Shown here: piece after piece, positions 12,952 through 26,700 of the stretch
How the letters are laid out: every line of letters starts with the position of its first letter
Numbering within the stretch: position 1 is the stretch's first letter
DNA from: Mytilus trossulus
Taxonomy: Eukaryota > Mollusca > Bivalvia > Mytilida > Mytilidae
Direction: 5' to 3'
Length of the DNA: 64,000 nt
Assembly: GCF_036588685.1 (NCBI RefSeq)
Contig: NC_086374.1
Span: 27,582,886-27,646,885, forward strand
The notes under the pieces: model-generated
What the model saw: the letters and a program-made list of their open reading frames with translations, nothing else
Told to the model about the DNA's origin: nothing
The model's database searches: none
Program-made: the position numbers and the translations under genes

Positions 12952-13986
12952 GTAAGTAAAAATTTATTATAACATAGCTGAATCTATTGTTTTATTGATT
13001 TTTTGGTAGTTCTGTTTCTGGAGTGTTCAGCAATTTACTATAATGATCTAGATGAAAACAATTATAACCAAAATTAACGGAATACATCAGCGTTCTTCAG
13101 GGGTGTACTGAATTATTGAAAAGACGTAGCGTAGAAAAACAGAATCACAAGAAATAGATGGATTTTTGTTTTATTTGTTGTTGTAAAATTTGGAATGTTT
13201 TCAACACTGAATTGGTGGAACAATATTTCACTTCTTTGTGTCAAAACTTTGGGGTTTCACATCTTGGCCATGATGCTATTTTCATATCCATACCAGACAT
13301 AGGTCCAGATGTTTTTGTAATATTTAATGAATGGCTATTATTTATTTTGATTTTTTTGAAATATAAAATTAATTTTTGACTCTTCACATTGAATAATCCG
13401 CAAATGTAAAATGTGTAGAGTCAAAAACTTATTTTATGGTTCAATAAATTCAAAATAAATTATTGCCTTTCATTATGAATAAATTTCTATAAAAAATAAG
13501 GCTCAAAGAACTTTTTATATTACTGGTATTTATATTAACAATAACAACGTACACTACACATGTTGGCATACAAATACACGTCTGAGTGGGTGTGTTGCCA
13601 TAAAAATTGACAACGTTGAAATAAAATTAATACTTTTAACCAATCATAATACACCAAATTTATTTATTTACTTTTATTTTTCATAATTCTTTGAATAACT
13701 TTGTGATACACATTTACGCAACCATTAGCTGAACAGCACCTTATTTAAAAAAGAAATCTTTTGATATATAAATTAACTAAGTTTTTGACATACAAGATGC
13801 TGAAATTTAAAGGCCTGAAAAAAAACCCAGAAAAACAATTCTGAATTTAGGAATAATAATAAATTCATATTGGTTTACATACTGTAAATATTTAGGTGTT
13901 TGTTGTAAGGATTTCTTTAATTCTTAGACATGTTTGTGCACATTTCTCTGTTTCTCATCCTTATAATAAATTTACTCTTTTTTCAG

Positions 13987-14151
13987 GTGTCATTTGAGTT
14001 TAGACATGCTCTACACTCTCAGTTATCTGCAGTTTTCTTTGATACAGTTGTGAAAGAGATGGTGAACTCTTTTCTTAAACGAGCTAAGCAAAAATTTGGA
14101 GCTCCATCTATACGAGCTCAAAAACCCAAAGTCCTAATCTACAATAGTTAA
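13987..14151 (+). CDS. COQ10: COQ10 terminal exon, duplicated copy
   Basis: This repeats 10136-10300, including the acceptor and the TAA stop, with no difference seen in the coding part. Splicing exon 3 to 12850 and then here would make the same protein with another copy of the 3' flank. No second set of exons 1-3 exists, so this is a partial gene duplication. Confidence 0.85.
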   Translation: MSFEFRHALHSQLSAVFFDTVVKEMVNSFLKRAKQKFGAPSIRAQKPKVLIYNS

Positions 14152-15999
14152 TGAAGGCTGAACTTAGATAACTTGGAATGATATGATCAATAATAATGTA
14201 CCAGTGAATGCCAAGAAATTGTGATACTTGTATTTGTTGTTATTTGTACTACAATATTTTAATATTGAATTAAAACTTGATTAAGATATTTAGTGATATA
14301 ACATTATATAGATATTTATTGAAATTTTATAATTTTGAAAATAGATTGACCCTGCTTTTTAACATATTCTTGTAAAGAGATGTATTGTCACAGAGATGAT
14401 TTTTTTTTTTATTTCTAGGAATATACATGTTAAAAGCATTGTTTTATTTTTGGTATAATTCATAGGGTGGTGTCTTTTTACAAAGGAATATGCCACTTGT
14501 TTTTAAAAGGAACATGAGATCAGCCCTTATCTAATTTTAGAGAAAATTACTTCTTAAATTATCTTTATTGTAGTATGCAGGTATTTATCATTGTTTGATC
14601 TTCCTATACATGCTATAAGCAATCTGCCCTAGAATCAATCTTTGGTGTTCATGTGATGTTAATCCTGTCTTTCTTTCTAAATATATATATGTTGACCATT
14701 AAATGTAGGTGTAACATTTGTTTTTGATATATTGAATATGATATACATTGTAAATCAATAAGTAAAGTATCCAATTAATATTTTATAGAAACAAATATTT
14801 TTTTAATAACAATAATGCAGAAAAAAACAAACATTTTTATTAATGAACACATCATTAAAGAGGTTTATTTGACAGGTTTTAGAATAAGATATATTGCATT
14901 TCTACTTTAAAAGTATTTAACATAAACAATAACCATTGTAACCAAGGATTAGAACTATTATAATGACATCCTTCATGGAATGCTCAGGTTTTGATTGTTA
15001 TTTTAAGAAGGGTTATGTGGAAAAATAAAACAAATTACCTGATTTCTAAAGATCTTTTTATAGTAACAAAACTATTTTTCCACCTCTCACATGTGCATTT
15101 GCTTAGAACCATGTTGATATTGTTTTTAGGTTTCCTTGATTTTTATTGGACCTTCAAAGGATAGTTAAGAATATAACTGAAATAATTGTGTGTGAATACT
15201 GTTATATTTTTCCATTCATGAAACAATTCATTATTACAGAACACATACTAGATAGTAACTACTTATCTTGAAGAGATGCACCCTGTTCCGTGTTTATTAA
15301 ATGGTGAATTCATTAATGGAATGTATAGTTAAAAATTACAAAAGCAACTGCATTGATGTCTGTGTCATGGCTTTAAGAATTAAGATTTCAATGAAAATGA
15401 TTTCAGTTTCTAGTATATGTTAATATATTATTTATTTTCATTAATTTGGAAGACGGTTGTTGAACAGATTGTCATTGGTGCTTTAAAAAAGTTCTGTACT
15501 GTAGTTGTTTTTTTGTCACTTCATCAATTGATATGAAAGTAACAGCAGCTTTGTTTTGTTTAAGTTTTATTAAATTTGATAAACTGTATATCAACTGAGA
15601 GACTTTAGTTATTGTTATGCATTGCAATAAACTCTGTATATCAACTGAGAAATTTAAGTTATTGTTATGCATTGCATGTCAGTTATTATACCTCAACTAA
15701 CTAGGATCATGGTGAGCTATTGCCATACCAGGGTTTCCTCTGGGGTACTAAAAGTTTGTCAACACTGTGTCTACCGTAGTTTGTTTTAAGATTTTCTTTT
15801 TGCATACAAATCAAAATGAGTTTACAACATTGTTTAAATAGCCTTATATCCTATTTTTATGAGCTCACTTGCCTGACCAGACCTCTAGTAGTCTGGTCTT
15901 TTGAGAGCTTGATGTGTGGTACATGTATAACCACTTGTCTATTGTTGAAGACTATGTAGATACCTATATGTCAGTCCAGTTTTTGTCTAGCCTGCAACA

Positions 16000-17070
16000 T
16001 TAGGGATAGTGATCTGGCGGCGGCTATGGCGGCGGTGTTAGCTCACTTCTTAAAAGCTGTATATTTTAGAAGGTGGAAGACCTGGATACTTCATACTTTA
16101 TATATGGATGCCTCATGTTACAAAGTTTCCGTCCGTCACATGTCCAATGTCCTTGACCCCATTTTCATGGTTCAGTGACTACTTGAAAAAAAAGTTAAGA
16201 TTTTTTGTAATGATGAATTCTCTCTTATTATAAGTAGTAGGATACCTATATTTGGTATGTGCGTACCTTGCAAGGTCTTCATGCCCGTCAGACAGTTTTC
16301 ACTTGACCTCAACCTCATTTCATGGATCAGTGAACAAGGTTACCATTTGGTGGTCAAGTCCATAACTCAGATACTATAAGCAATAGGGCTAGTATATTCG
16401 GTGCATGGAAGGACTGTAAGGTGTACATGTCCAACTGGCAGGTGTCATCTGACCCTGACCTCATTTTCATGGTTCAGTGGTTATAGTTAAGTTTTTGTGT
16501 TTTGGTCTGTGTTTCTCATACTTTATGCAATAGATCTACTATATTTGTAGTATGGAATGATTGTAAGGTGTACATAACTAGCAGGCAGATGTCATCTGAC
16601 CTGGACCTCATTTTCATGGTTCAGTGGTTATAGTTAAGTTTTTGTGTTTTGGTCTGTGTTTCTCATACTTTATGCAATAGATCTACTATATTTGTTGTAT
16701 TGAATGATTGTAAGGTGTACATGTTTATACTTAAGACTATCAACATAATATCAATGATTATTAAAGAAGGCGTGACATTTTAGTGTGTGCACTCTTGCTG
16801 TGTTTTGGTCTGTTTTTCTCAATCTATTAGCAATAGGTCAACTATATTTGTTGTATGGAAGAATTGTTAGCTGTACATGTCTGCCTGGCATTGTCCATCT
16901 GACCTTGACCTCATTTTCCTATGGTACATTGGTCAATGGTCAATGTTTAGTTGTCTTGGTTAATGTTAAATTTATGTGACAGTTGTAATAAAGCTTTATA
17001 TTAAGGACTATCAACATAATATCAATGATAAGTAAAGAAGGCGAGACATTTCAGCGTGTGCACTCTTGTC
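16000..17070 (+). repeat. 1.07-kb dispersed repeat with internal sub-repeats
   Basis: Sub-units of roughly 130-140 bp repeat 'gacctcattttcatggttca', 'gtgttttggtctgtgtttct', 'tatgcaatagatctactata' and 'gtaaggtgtacatg'. The right end is 'ggcgagacatttcagcgtgt'. A full copy lies inverted at 43575-44650. A short piece lies near 24990-25120. Confidence 0.8.
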
Positions 17071-17439
17071 TTTCTTGTGGTGTTGCTGACAAGCTGACTT
17101 TTGAACCCAATATTTTTTAACTGATCTTTTCTTCTGGTTTAAAATATTTCCTGTTTGTTTCTATGTGAAGCATAATTTACTTTATAACTATGACATACAC
17201 CTGTATTTATTTAAAGAAAGTCACCTCTGGAAACTATACCATCATATGATTGATCTTAAGTTTCAGTCAAAGCATAATAACCAGAATTGGATTTGAAAAG
17301 AAAAGAAAAAGTTACTGTAGGTACTCGCTTATAAGTCGGAAGTTTGGGAGTAAAATTCAGAATCCAAAAGGGTTATCACATTGACGTCAATCTAGGGTTT
17401 CTTTATTTTGAATCTTCCATGTCAGTAGATATATATAAG

Positions 17440-17620
17440 AAGATGAGGTATGAGTGCCAATGAGACAAATCTCCATCAAAGTCACAATTTGTAAAAATTA
17501 AACCATTATAGGTCAAAGTGTGTCTTTAACACAGAGCCTTGGCTCTCAATGAACAGCAAGCTATATATAAAATGACATGAGTAAGACCATTCAAACAGGA
17601 AAACCATCAGTCTAATCTAT
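17440..17620 (-). repeat. Dispersed 'ggccgtac' family, minus copy
   Basis: It reads 'gaagatgaggtatgagtgcc', 'aatgagacaaatctccatc', 'gagccttggctctcaatgaa', the reverse complement of the 5100-5260 type. A plus-strand scrap is at 17765-17815. Confidence 0.65.
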
Positions 17621-18865
17621 ATAACAAGAAACACTTATGAACCACATCAACAATCATTGAATAACTGGCTCTTGACTCAGGCTTGTAATGCTCTGCCACA
17701 TTTTGTGTCTTTTATTCAAATCTATCAAAGACCATAACTATTGATGGCAATAGTAAGTCATCTTTTTGAAAGCCAAGGCTCTGTGTTAAAGGCCGTACTT
17801 TTACCTGTAATGGATTACTTGTTCTTGGTTCTGATATTCTATGAATAAAGTAGAAGGCATGTACATTTTCATCAGGGTGCGCTTTATATTCAGGTGCATT
17901 TTATGTATAAAAAAACCTTCTTTCCCCAAAACAGCTGTGCGCCTTATTTCGGGGTGTGTTTTATTTTCTTGAAAGTACCTCCATTTGTAATTATATGACT
18001 GTAACTTCTGAATTGAAAAATTATAATCTTGAATAATAAACTTAACCTCCAATTTGCGTAAATCCTAATAACATATTAAAACTAGAAAAGCAGTGGTTGA
18101 ACAGTTCAAAAGTATTGCACAGAAACAATTTGCAGAACGTTGTCCTTCCCCAAATTAATAACTTTTTTTTTTCTCAAAAAAACAAAAAAAACAACAAATA
18201 AAAAGCAAAAACTGATCATATACATCATCCATCTCTATTGTGGTAAAATATGATATAAATGATTGGAGATTGTGCAAATGGGACACCGATGATCCCAGTG
18301 CAAGCATTTCACATTATAAAGGAGCATAAAAGAAAAAGAGAATAATTGCCACCACCCAAATTCAAACTTGATCTGTGTTTTGTGGTAATAAGCTTTGTGT
18401 AGAAAGTTTCATAAAATTTGGTTGATGCCAAAAAATAGAGAACAGAAACCATTTTCTTGATGGATGTATGGACAGATGGACAGACAAGGGTAACACTTTG
18501 TGGTCTCTCCTACAATGGTGAAGGCCTTACAATCGTATTATGAGTGTTTCCTCCTTCTCATTACACCATTATTTCTTATGTGATCATGATTTGTTGGGAC
18601 TAAACAAAAAGATTTGATTTTGTGATGTGAACCTAACCAGTAAAACTCAAATTTTGTGTTTTACTGTTTTATTAATTATGAATGCTGGTGTTGAGGAAAT
18701 ATTAACATCTAGTTCATTATGTACTTTATTAGAAAAATCATTTATTTATTCGCCTTTGATGAAGAAATACCACAGTTTATATGATGATCAACTTTCTGTA
18801 TTCTTTTCCCTTGTACAGCTTGACCATGGATCTATCAAATTTCTGATCAAAATTTATAGAATTCT

Positions 18866-18964
18866 TCAGGTTCCTGAATCAGCTAAATCAATTTGGTCAA
18901 AATATCTAGCCACAATGCATATAAATAGGTTCAATGGTGATAGTCTTGGATCATCTGAATTTTC
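18866..18964 (-). CDS. GEMIN2: GEMIN2 exon 8 (terminal)
   Basis: After TTCACAG come [20 protein letters not shown] and [12 protein letters not shown], then TGA. This corresponds to human [27 protein letters not shown]. A 115-aa ORF on the other strand (18627-18974) overlaps it and is its shadow. Candidate AATAAA signals on the minus strand lie at about 18660-18750. Confidence 0.95.
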   Translation of the reverse strand, partial: ENSDDPRLSPLNLFICIVARYFDQIDLADSGT

Positions 18965-21900
18965 CTGTGAATAAACAAATATGTTTATGATTAAAACTGA
19001 ACAACTAGTTACATGATTTTATTTTTCTTTATATGAAAAAACAGCTATACTCATACAATACATATTAACTTTGTTTTTTGTATCAAATTTTCTATTTCTT
19101 TTATGTTGTTATCTATAACTGTGGCAACCACCTAGTCGTATCAATTTAAACACCATCTTTACATCCATCAATATTGTCAAAGAACATTTTGAAAATATAA
19201 GAACCATTATTGGCACATAACTTCAGTTATGACCATAACATGTTAATGGTGTTTTTTTTACAGAAATATATGTAGTATGAATAAAAGAAGCTGTGGTGTA
19301 TACTTCAATGAAATATGCACCCAACAGCAACAAAACTTGACAAATATATCGATGAGAACAAAGAGTCTGAAACCTGAGACAGGTGTTAATACAGTATGTC
19401 AAGATATAAACAGCCCAAAGAATATAAAAGTTGTAAATATATTAAACTGAGACAATTAAAACTATGCCATCAAAACCTTATTTGTCAAAATGTTATATCT
19501 TTTCACAGAGATTTCAGTGAAAAGTTAATAAAATATCGTGATAATAATTAGTTTGTAAATTTTCTGAACATTTTTTTTTGAAGTTAGAGGCTATGAATAT
19601 TTTAAAAGTTTGAATAATATTTTCGTCAAATTTTGTGAAAATTATAGTTACTGTGCTATCAAAATGAGACTTCTCCCAAGAAGTCATTAATACTGTAAAG
19701 AATAAAACCAAGGAATTGCAAGGGGTTCTTCAGGGGGAACATAAGCAAAATCCTTGTACAAAATCCAACAAAAAAGGCAAACAGAGAACTTGATCTGTGT
19801 GATACTTCATTCTGGGAGAACATGATTTATTACATACATTGTTATTGGCTTTAAGTAAATGAGAGTACTCTTAGATCAGTACTTTCTTTGGTATCCAGAT
19901 TTTATTCAAAGTTGTATTGTGTTTCGGTGATGCAAATTTACTACTTACAAGTGAAGCTCTCAGATTGGAACAAGATCTGGCTAAAGTTCTTAGAGTTGAA
20001 CAAGCTTCTGGGGAAAGTGGTTTCTCCAAACAAACCAACAAAGAATAAAACCAACTTCCCTGAAATAACAAAGAAAATTATTTGCATTTCAAATGGCAAT
20101 AATTATTTTATATTGCTCTTTAAATCAAACACTTACACATTCATATGCATGTATTTATGTACGTAGATTCCTCTGTTTATGGCGCACCCCTTGAGAGCTG
20201 TGAGGGTACAGTGGAATCCGTGTACACTCCCTATTGGGAATTAATAGAGATGTGTCATTAACATATTTACAAGGAAAATCCCTATCCAGCACCAGGGAGT
20301 GTTAGGACACCGGGCATAATCTGTTATTATGGTGGAGGAAGCCGAAGTACTGGGATAGAACCACTGGACTGCTCGGGGGGAAAAGACAAACCAAAGAGAT
20401 ATCAGCAGATTGATCTTCAGGTTAAAGTCGGGAGCAACTCATATATGAATAAAAAGAGACTGAACAACCAAATGATACTAAAAAAAACAATCAGAGGTCA
20501 ACATTATTATTTTTATTTTTTAGGGTGTGTGTAGGGCAGAAGAACATATTGTAGAAAAAGATAAAGGTTCTTGCATTCATTTAATTTATAGTCCAGTAGC
20601 ATAATTATCTTGCATATCAGGCAAAACCCAATTAACAAAAAATTCAATGCATAGTTTCTGCAAAAAGGATTGACTAAAAAAATATAAGATATTAAAGTTG
20701 GACATGGGCAAATCTTGGCTTTTGAAATGACCAAATGGACCTGACAAAAAATATGTGCATGTGTCTTTAACTTGCAATGAGACTGTCACTTTCCCTAAAC
20801 ATGTAATCAGATTTAATTTCCCATCTGCACTAGACATTGCTATGTTATCATACATCAAATATGTCAATCTCAACCCCTAAGCATCTGTTTTACTGCAGGA
20901 GTGGAGAAGCTCTGGTGATTTTAATTCTTAAACCCAGTCAATCCTCTGGGTAAGGAAAACTGTTTTTTTTTAAATAGATGTCTTCATGTTATCTTCATAA
21001 AATGAATATCAATTACCTGTTTGTCTGAAAATCCTGTAGCCTCAAACCAGTTAATGTGATATTCTAATACTTTAATAACAGCAGGCTAGAAAAGAAAAAC
21101 AAAAACATTACAAATACCACTAGAAAATCTGCTATACATGTATGAACTTACTGGTTTTGTCATGTAGTTAAAAGTGAGATAAATACCTAATACTATCCAA
21201 GCATCTGCAGCGTTGTAAAAAAGTAGCAGAACCAGATTAACAATATTTTGTATATAACTATAGATATCTCATGCTTTGAATGTTCTGTTCTATTGCCCTC
21301 AACTTTATTTTCATGAAGAAATACATATGTAAAATTGGATAAAGTTTCAGGATAACCACAAATTGAACAAGTAGGTAATTGTCAAGAAAATCTAATAACC
21401 GACCAAGAGTTTTTTGTCCATTGCTCAGTGAGGTCATGGATTGACAATACTGAATCTCAAATTGATACTCAGTAAAAGGCAGGCAGCTTAAAAGAGTAAC
21501 CCCTATATACAATGTATAATTAAAACTATAACACAAATTCCCATACATTTCGGCCATTACAGCCTTCTTCATTGGAATAAATTACAACATTGAAACAACA
21601 ATTATGCTTAGATACATTACTTTATAATAACTTCTATGACGTTCATTTGCCCTGTTTTTCCCTTTTTTAATATAAATATTTTTATTATCGTTCATACATT
21701 GTGTTGAGTCCTTCAGGTTCTAAAGTTTTTAATTTCTTTATCCAAAAGGCTTCTTTAGTTTTTCTGTAAATTTCTGTTCCAAATACTCTTTCTATGGCGG
21801 TAACTTTATCCAAAAGGCTTCTTTAGTTTTTCTGTAAATTTCTGTTCCAAATACTCTTTCTATGGCGGTAACTTTATCCAAAAGGCTTCTTTAGTTTTTC

Positions 21901-23709
21901 TGTAAATTTTTGTTCCAAATACTCTTTCTATGGCAGTAACTTTTAAATTTTTCATTGAATGACTGTGCTAAATGAAATGGTTGGCTACTGGATCTTCTGT
22001 TTTCTTTATTCGTATTTTTGAAAAGTTAATAGCATCCGTTGATATAGTGTATCACCCTTTGTGTAATGGCCAAAACGTATGGGAATTTGTGTTATAGTTT
22101 TACTATACAATCATTCAGAGACTTTATATATATATACACATGGCAATAACCTACATTTCAATTCTCAAGGTATGGTAGACTAAACTATTGTATAAACATT
22201 TATGTAGTGTCATACAAATTTTTTAACTTTCATTTCTGTACAAAGTTCAAACACCAAAATCAAAAGTGTATATCATTATAAATTAGTTGATAAACAAATA
22301 TTAAATTTTGATTCATTACCATCATATGACAATGGTTAAATTTTTAAGCATTGCATGGCCATCATACTGAGTTATGACCCCTTTTTCATCTATACAACTA
22401 TCTAACAATTATATTTACCTGGTCCATGGCCATCATTATACTGAGTAAAGGTAAAGTGCCTTGTCTATCTGTGCCATTCTCACTTTCATTTTCTTTGATC
22501 TCATGTGGAACAGATCCTGGTGGTTGTAAACGTCCAAAACAAAGACGACACCAACCTTCAACATCATTTGCTAATGGCTGTAAAAAAAAATATCAAAATT
22601 AAATATGCAATAGTCTGTTTTTCTATATAAATAAACCTGTTTTAGTAAACTTTTGGTGAACTGATAGATAATTTAGTCTTAGATACATGATTTTTTTATA
22701 TACCTAGTTGTTATTGGCTTTGAAATTGCTGTCGGTAAGTGCGACTCATTTTAGATTTTTGTTGAGGATTGTTTAATTTTCCTGCATCCTAAGGTCTGTG
22801 TTTTATTAGATTTTTTTTTCTGGTTTGTTCTTATCTGATATCTGAGACTACTATAACACAGAGATTGGTCACTCTCTGTACTGGCCAGTCAAATCGTATT
22901 TTCACGATGTCCACGGATGCGCGCGCATTCTGACTGATTAGACAAGAAGGACGATCAGCCATTGTTTACAAGCGTGGTGCAAAATAATAACATATGTGGC
23001 TTATTAAGGCGTTTTTTATATCAGTAAGTATAATATTAAGATTAAAAATGTTAATTATTGTTTGATTATGTTCACATTAGCCTTGTTTAGTGAATTTATA
23101 AGCGTAAATTTACAAATGAAACCTTGAAAATTTACCGCGTTTGACTTTTCAGTTCGTTAGACCGACTCGAGTTATTTTGTAAATAGCTTAAATTCAGAGA
23201 AACAGTTGGTTTTCTAGATAGTATTAAAACTTTCTTTCATATTTTTTCTTTACACTGATGTATACTTTGTCATAATTTGATATACCAGCAAAAAGCTATT
23301 GATCCCTTTTTGTGGGGAGATTTACCACATGAAGGTTTTCAAAATGGCCGATGTAAATTTTGAGTCAATTTCTGTTGTGCTAGGATATAATTCAGTTGAA
23401 TAATTTGTTTTCCCAAATGGCATAAAAACATTCCCTTATATTTCTTCTTTCTACTAATGTTTACCCTGTCATAATTTGATATACCAGCAAAAAGCTATTG
23501 ATCCTTTTTTGTGGGGAGATTTACCACATGAAGGTTTTCAAAATGGCCGATGTAAATTTTGAGTCAATTTTTGTTGTGCTAGGGTATAATTCAGTTGAAT
23601 AATTTGTTTTCCCAAATGGCATTAAAACATTCCCTTGTATTTCTTCTTTCTACTAATGTTTACTTTGTCATAATTTGATATACCAGCATACTGCTATTTA
23701 CCCCTTTTT

Positions 23710-23740
<31 letters not shown>

Positions 23741-26700
23741 TCCCATATCATGATGAAGACTCCCAAATGAAAAATTTGAAAAAGGTTAGTTTGTCCACAT
23801 TTTAAACAAATCCATCAATTTACCATGGCTATTAGTTTGTTTAAGTAAAGTTGCAGACCCTAAATTCTGAGTATTCATTTATCATGTTTATAGTCTAGAA
23901 GCAAAAGTAAGTTTTCAATGTTACTGATTATAATTTTATTTATTGTAGAAATGCCTCTCCGAAAGAAATCCCGTATGGGACGACCGAAAAAGAACAGCCA
24001 TCAGAAAAAAGAACCAAAGCATAAAATTGGTAAGTTTATTTTTCAACATGATAACATTTAAATATTTGCTGACTTTGAATACCAATGAATAAGGTTTAAT
24101 GTAATATCCATTACTTTATACATAGGTCACTGAGTTCATTGCATGTCTAATGCTGAAGAAAAATGCTTCATTCCCTTTGTCATTTAGGTGAACCCCATCT
24201 CTAAGGTGGTTATGTCTGAAGCACTTGTGGTTCCAAAATTTAATGCCTGCAGCTGCTGTCTGTGGTGTTTTCTGACAAATGTGTTATAGTAGTCTCAGAT
24301 GGCATACATGTAGGAAGTAAAGTTTACAAGTAAGACAAATAGTCTATTCAACTCTATCTTTTTTTTTTTAATTTAGAATGCCAAAGAGGAAAAGATGTAG
24401 AAATTAACAAATGGAGTTAAAAAGAGAGTAATCCTCGACAATGCACAGCTGTTGGTACCAGTATGGAGGAGACATCTGTTCCAGTTTCAATCCACACTGA
24501 AGATGGAAAGAGAATAAAAAAATATGAACGCTTAAATTTGATTGTCATGCTGTTTCTTTTTCTAGCACTAGTGAAAGGCGCAGAGCAACTGATTGCACAA
24601 GAAATTGAGATATTTGCAGTGAATGAGACACACAATAAAGATTAAGAATCTTGCCATCTCCCTTTCACTGTATATAATTTATTACAAGTTATCATCGCTG
24701 ATACATGTATATATCCTTAGCTGTACAGATACCGAAATTTGCATAACCCAGATCAGTTGCAGGGAAATTATCATAAAACTCTCAGTTATCATTGAACATT
24801 ATGAATAAATGTTTGATAATAAAAATATTATTTATACCTGGAATTGTTTTTGTTCTCTCTCATTTTGGTTTAGTTATTGAAAAAGGATGGAATAATGTGT
24901 AGTGATATTTTAGATATATTGTATACATTAATACATGTACAAGTTCTGATTCTCAGTCTGACTGGTCCTTATAAGTTTCATAAACTAGGGGCAGGTGTGA
25001 TCTAACCTTGACCTCATTGACCTCATTTTCAATGTTCTGTAGTAAAAGTTTTTTTGTTTTGGCCGTTTTTTATACAACTGTATTCAATGGTTTTGCTTAC
25101 AAAAGTGGCAATGGCTGGAGCACCATGAGCGATATAATTACATACTATACTTAAAACAATAATCTGTATTTAATACTGTTAATTTCATAACCAGAAGGAT
25201 TTTGTAATGAAACACAAATGTTTCTTGTCTATGCGGTTTCTATAAGAAGGCCCATAGTTTTGCTGTTTACCCAGAAATTAGTATCTTAGAATTAACATCA
25301 TATAAAACATTAGATGTGGTGTATTTGCCAATGAGTCAACTCGTCACATGAGACCAAATGACACAGACATTAACAACTATAGGCCCCCTTACGGCCTTCA
25401 ACATTGAGCAAAGTATAGTTGGTATGGTTCAATATTTAGATGTTTCAGTTTGCACAGTAATTAATTGTTTTATGGAATCTCTTCTGATTCGTCAGGAAAC
25501 CTGGAGCTGCATTTTTTTTAAGGAAATTACTACATTTGGTACACAAAAACTACAAGTCACAAAAGAAAAGTAAAGACCGGCCAAATGAAAAAAAGAATAA
25601 TTCTCTTAGATTAAAATACACATGTAAATGGAAAGTAAGTTTCATGAGACAATGCACTTTTCAACTATGAGTATATTTAGAATGGTATGTTACAAAATTT
25701 GTGTAAAACCGCAACCTAATCCACATGGTGTAGCTAATTTTCGCTCACTGAAATGCCAGAAATATTTGCCACTGACGGTCAGTTATTGAATATTTGTCAG
25801 AAAATGTGGTGTAATTCCCAATGAGACAACTCTTCACAAGAGACCTAACGACACAGAAATTAACATTTAGGTCACCCTACGGCCTTCAACAATGATCAAA
25901 GCATATTTAGATGCTTTTGTTTTTTTTAAAAGTGATTATTTGTTTTATTTCATCATAGTCAAATTTTCTGCATTTGGAATATCTCTTATTCGTCCAGAAA
26001 CCTGGAGCTGTTCTTTTTTTTAAATAATATAAGTTCATTTTGGTACACAAACGAATAAATAAGGACCTGTCAAATGGAGAAAAGAAATAATTCTCTAGAC
26101 TTAAACATATATATGTAGATATAGGAAGATGTGGTGTGAATGCCAATGAGACAACTCTCCATCCAAAAAAAAGGTTCGTGTGGACCCTATGGCTAAAATG
26201 GCCATATTTTCACCTCAAAATGTACTCTGAGTACAGGCAAAGTTTTAAGGCATAGCGTGAAAAGGTTACCTATTCCAACGGAACGTCCTATCAACTTGTA
26301 TATAGGAACCTTTAAAGTTGGTCTAATTGGGGTCTAAGCGTGACGCGGGATTGCCGATTTTTCGTAAGCGAGAAACGTGAAAGTCAAATTATTGAGTCGT
26401 GAAAACGGGAAATGAGGTCTTGCGGGACCCGGGAAATGACAAAAAATAAGAATTGCTTACGTACATAGTGTAAGCGGGATACCGGCATCTGAAAAAAAAC
26501 AGTAAGCGGGATACGGGCATCTGAAAAAAAAAACAGTAAGCGGGATCCGGGAATGGAATCCCCAATGAGACCCCTTAAAAATATGTGAAAAGGTCGGGAA
26601 AAACTCTCTTTAGGTATTGCACTGTTGCATTAAACACAAATCAAAACGCAAACAATATGGGACAAGATAACATTTTAACCTACACAATATATGAATAAGG

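Larger units (their letters stand above)
8242..15946. repeat. Tandem duplication, 2 x 3,851 bp, with COQ10 exons 4-5
   Basis: Matching sequence runs from 8242 onward and again from 12093 onward. GTT at 12093-12095 is shared by the left and right edges (3-bp microhomology). Copy 2 ends at 15946, where the sequence diverges (attgtt then gaagac, against ttttt at 12096). Each unit holds intron sequence, COQ10 exons 4 and 5, and about 1.8 kb of 3' flank. The stretches compared look identical. Confidence 0.95.

Noticed and set aside
12093-15946. Second complete COQ10 gene
   Set aside because: Only exons 4 and 5 are present; there is no second presequence or exon 1-3, so it is a partial duplication.
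18627-18974. 115-aa plus-strand ORF with ordinary-looking composition
   Set aside because: Its right part is the exact complement of the GEMIN2 terminal exon ([14 protein letters not shown]), which explains its protein-like look; no recognisable family and no supporting exons.
25907-26146. 79-aa minus-strand ORF in the TIR element as next exon of the zinc-finger gene
   Set aside because: It lies over a dispersed mussel repeat that recurs outside the element, and has no suitable acceptor or motif.
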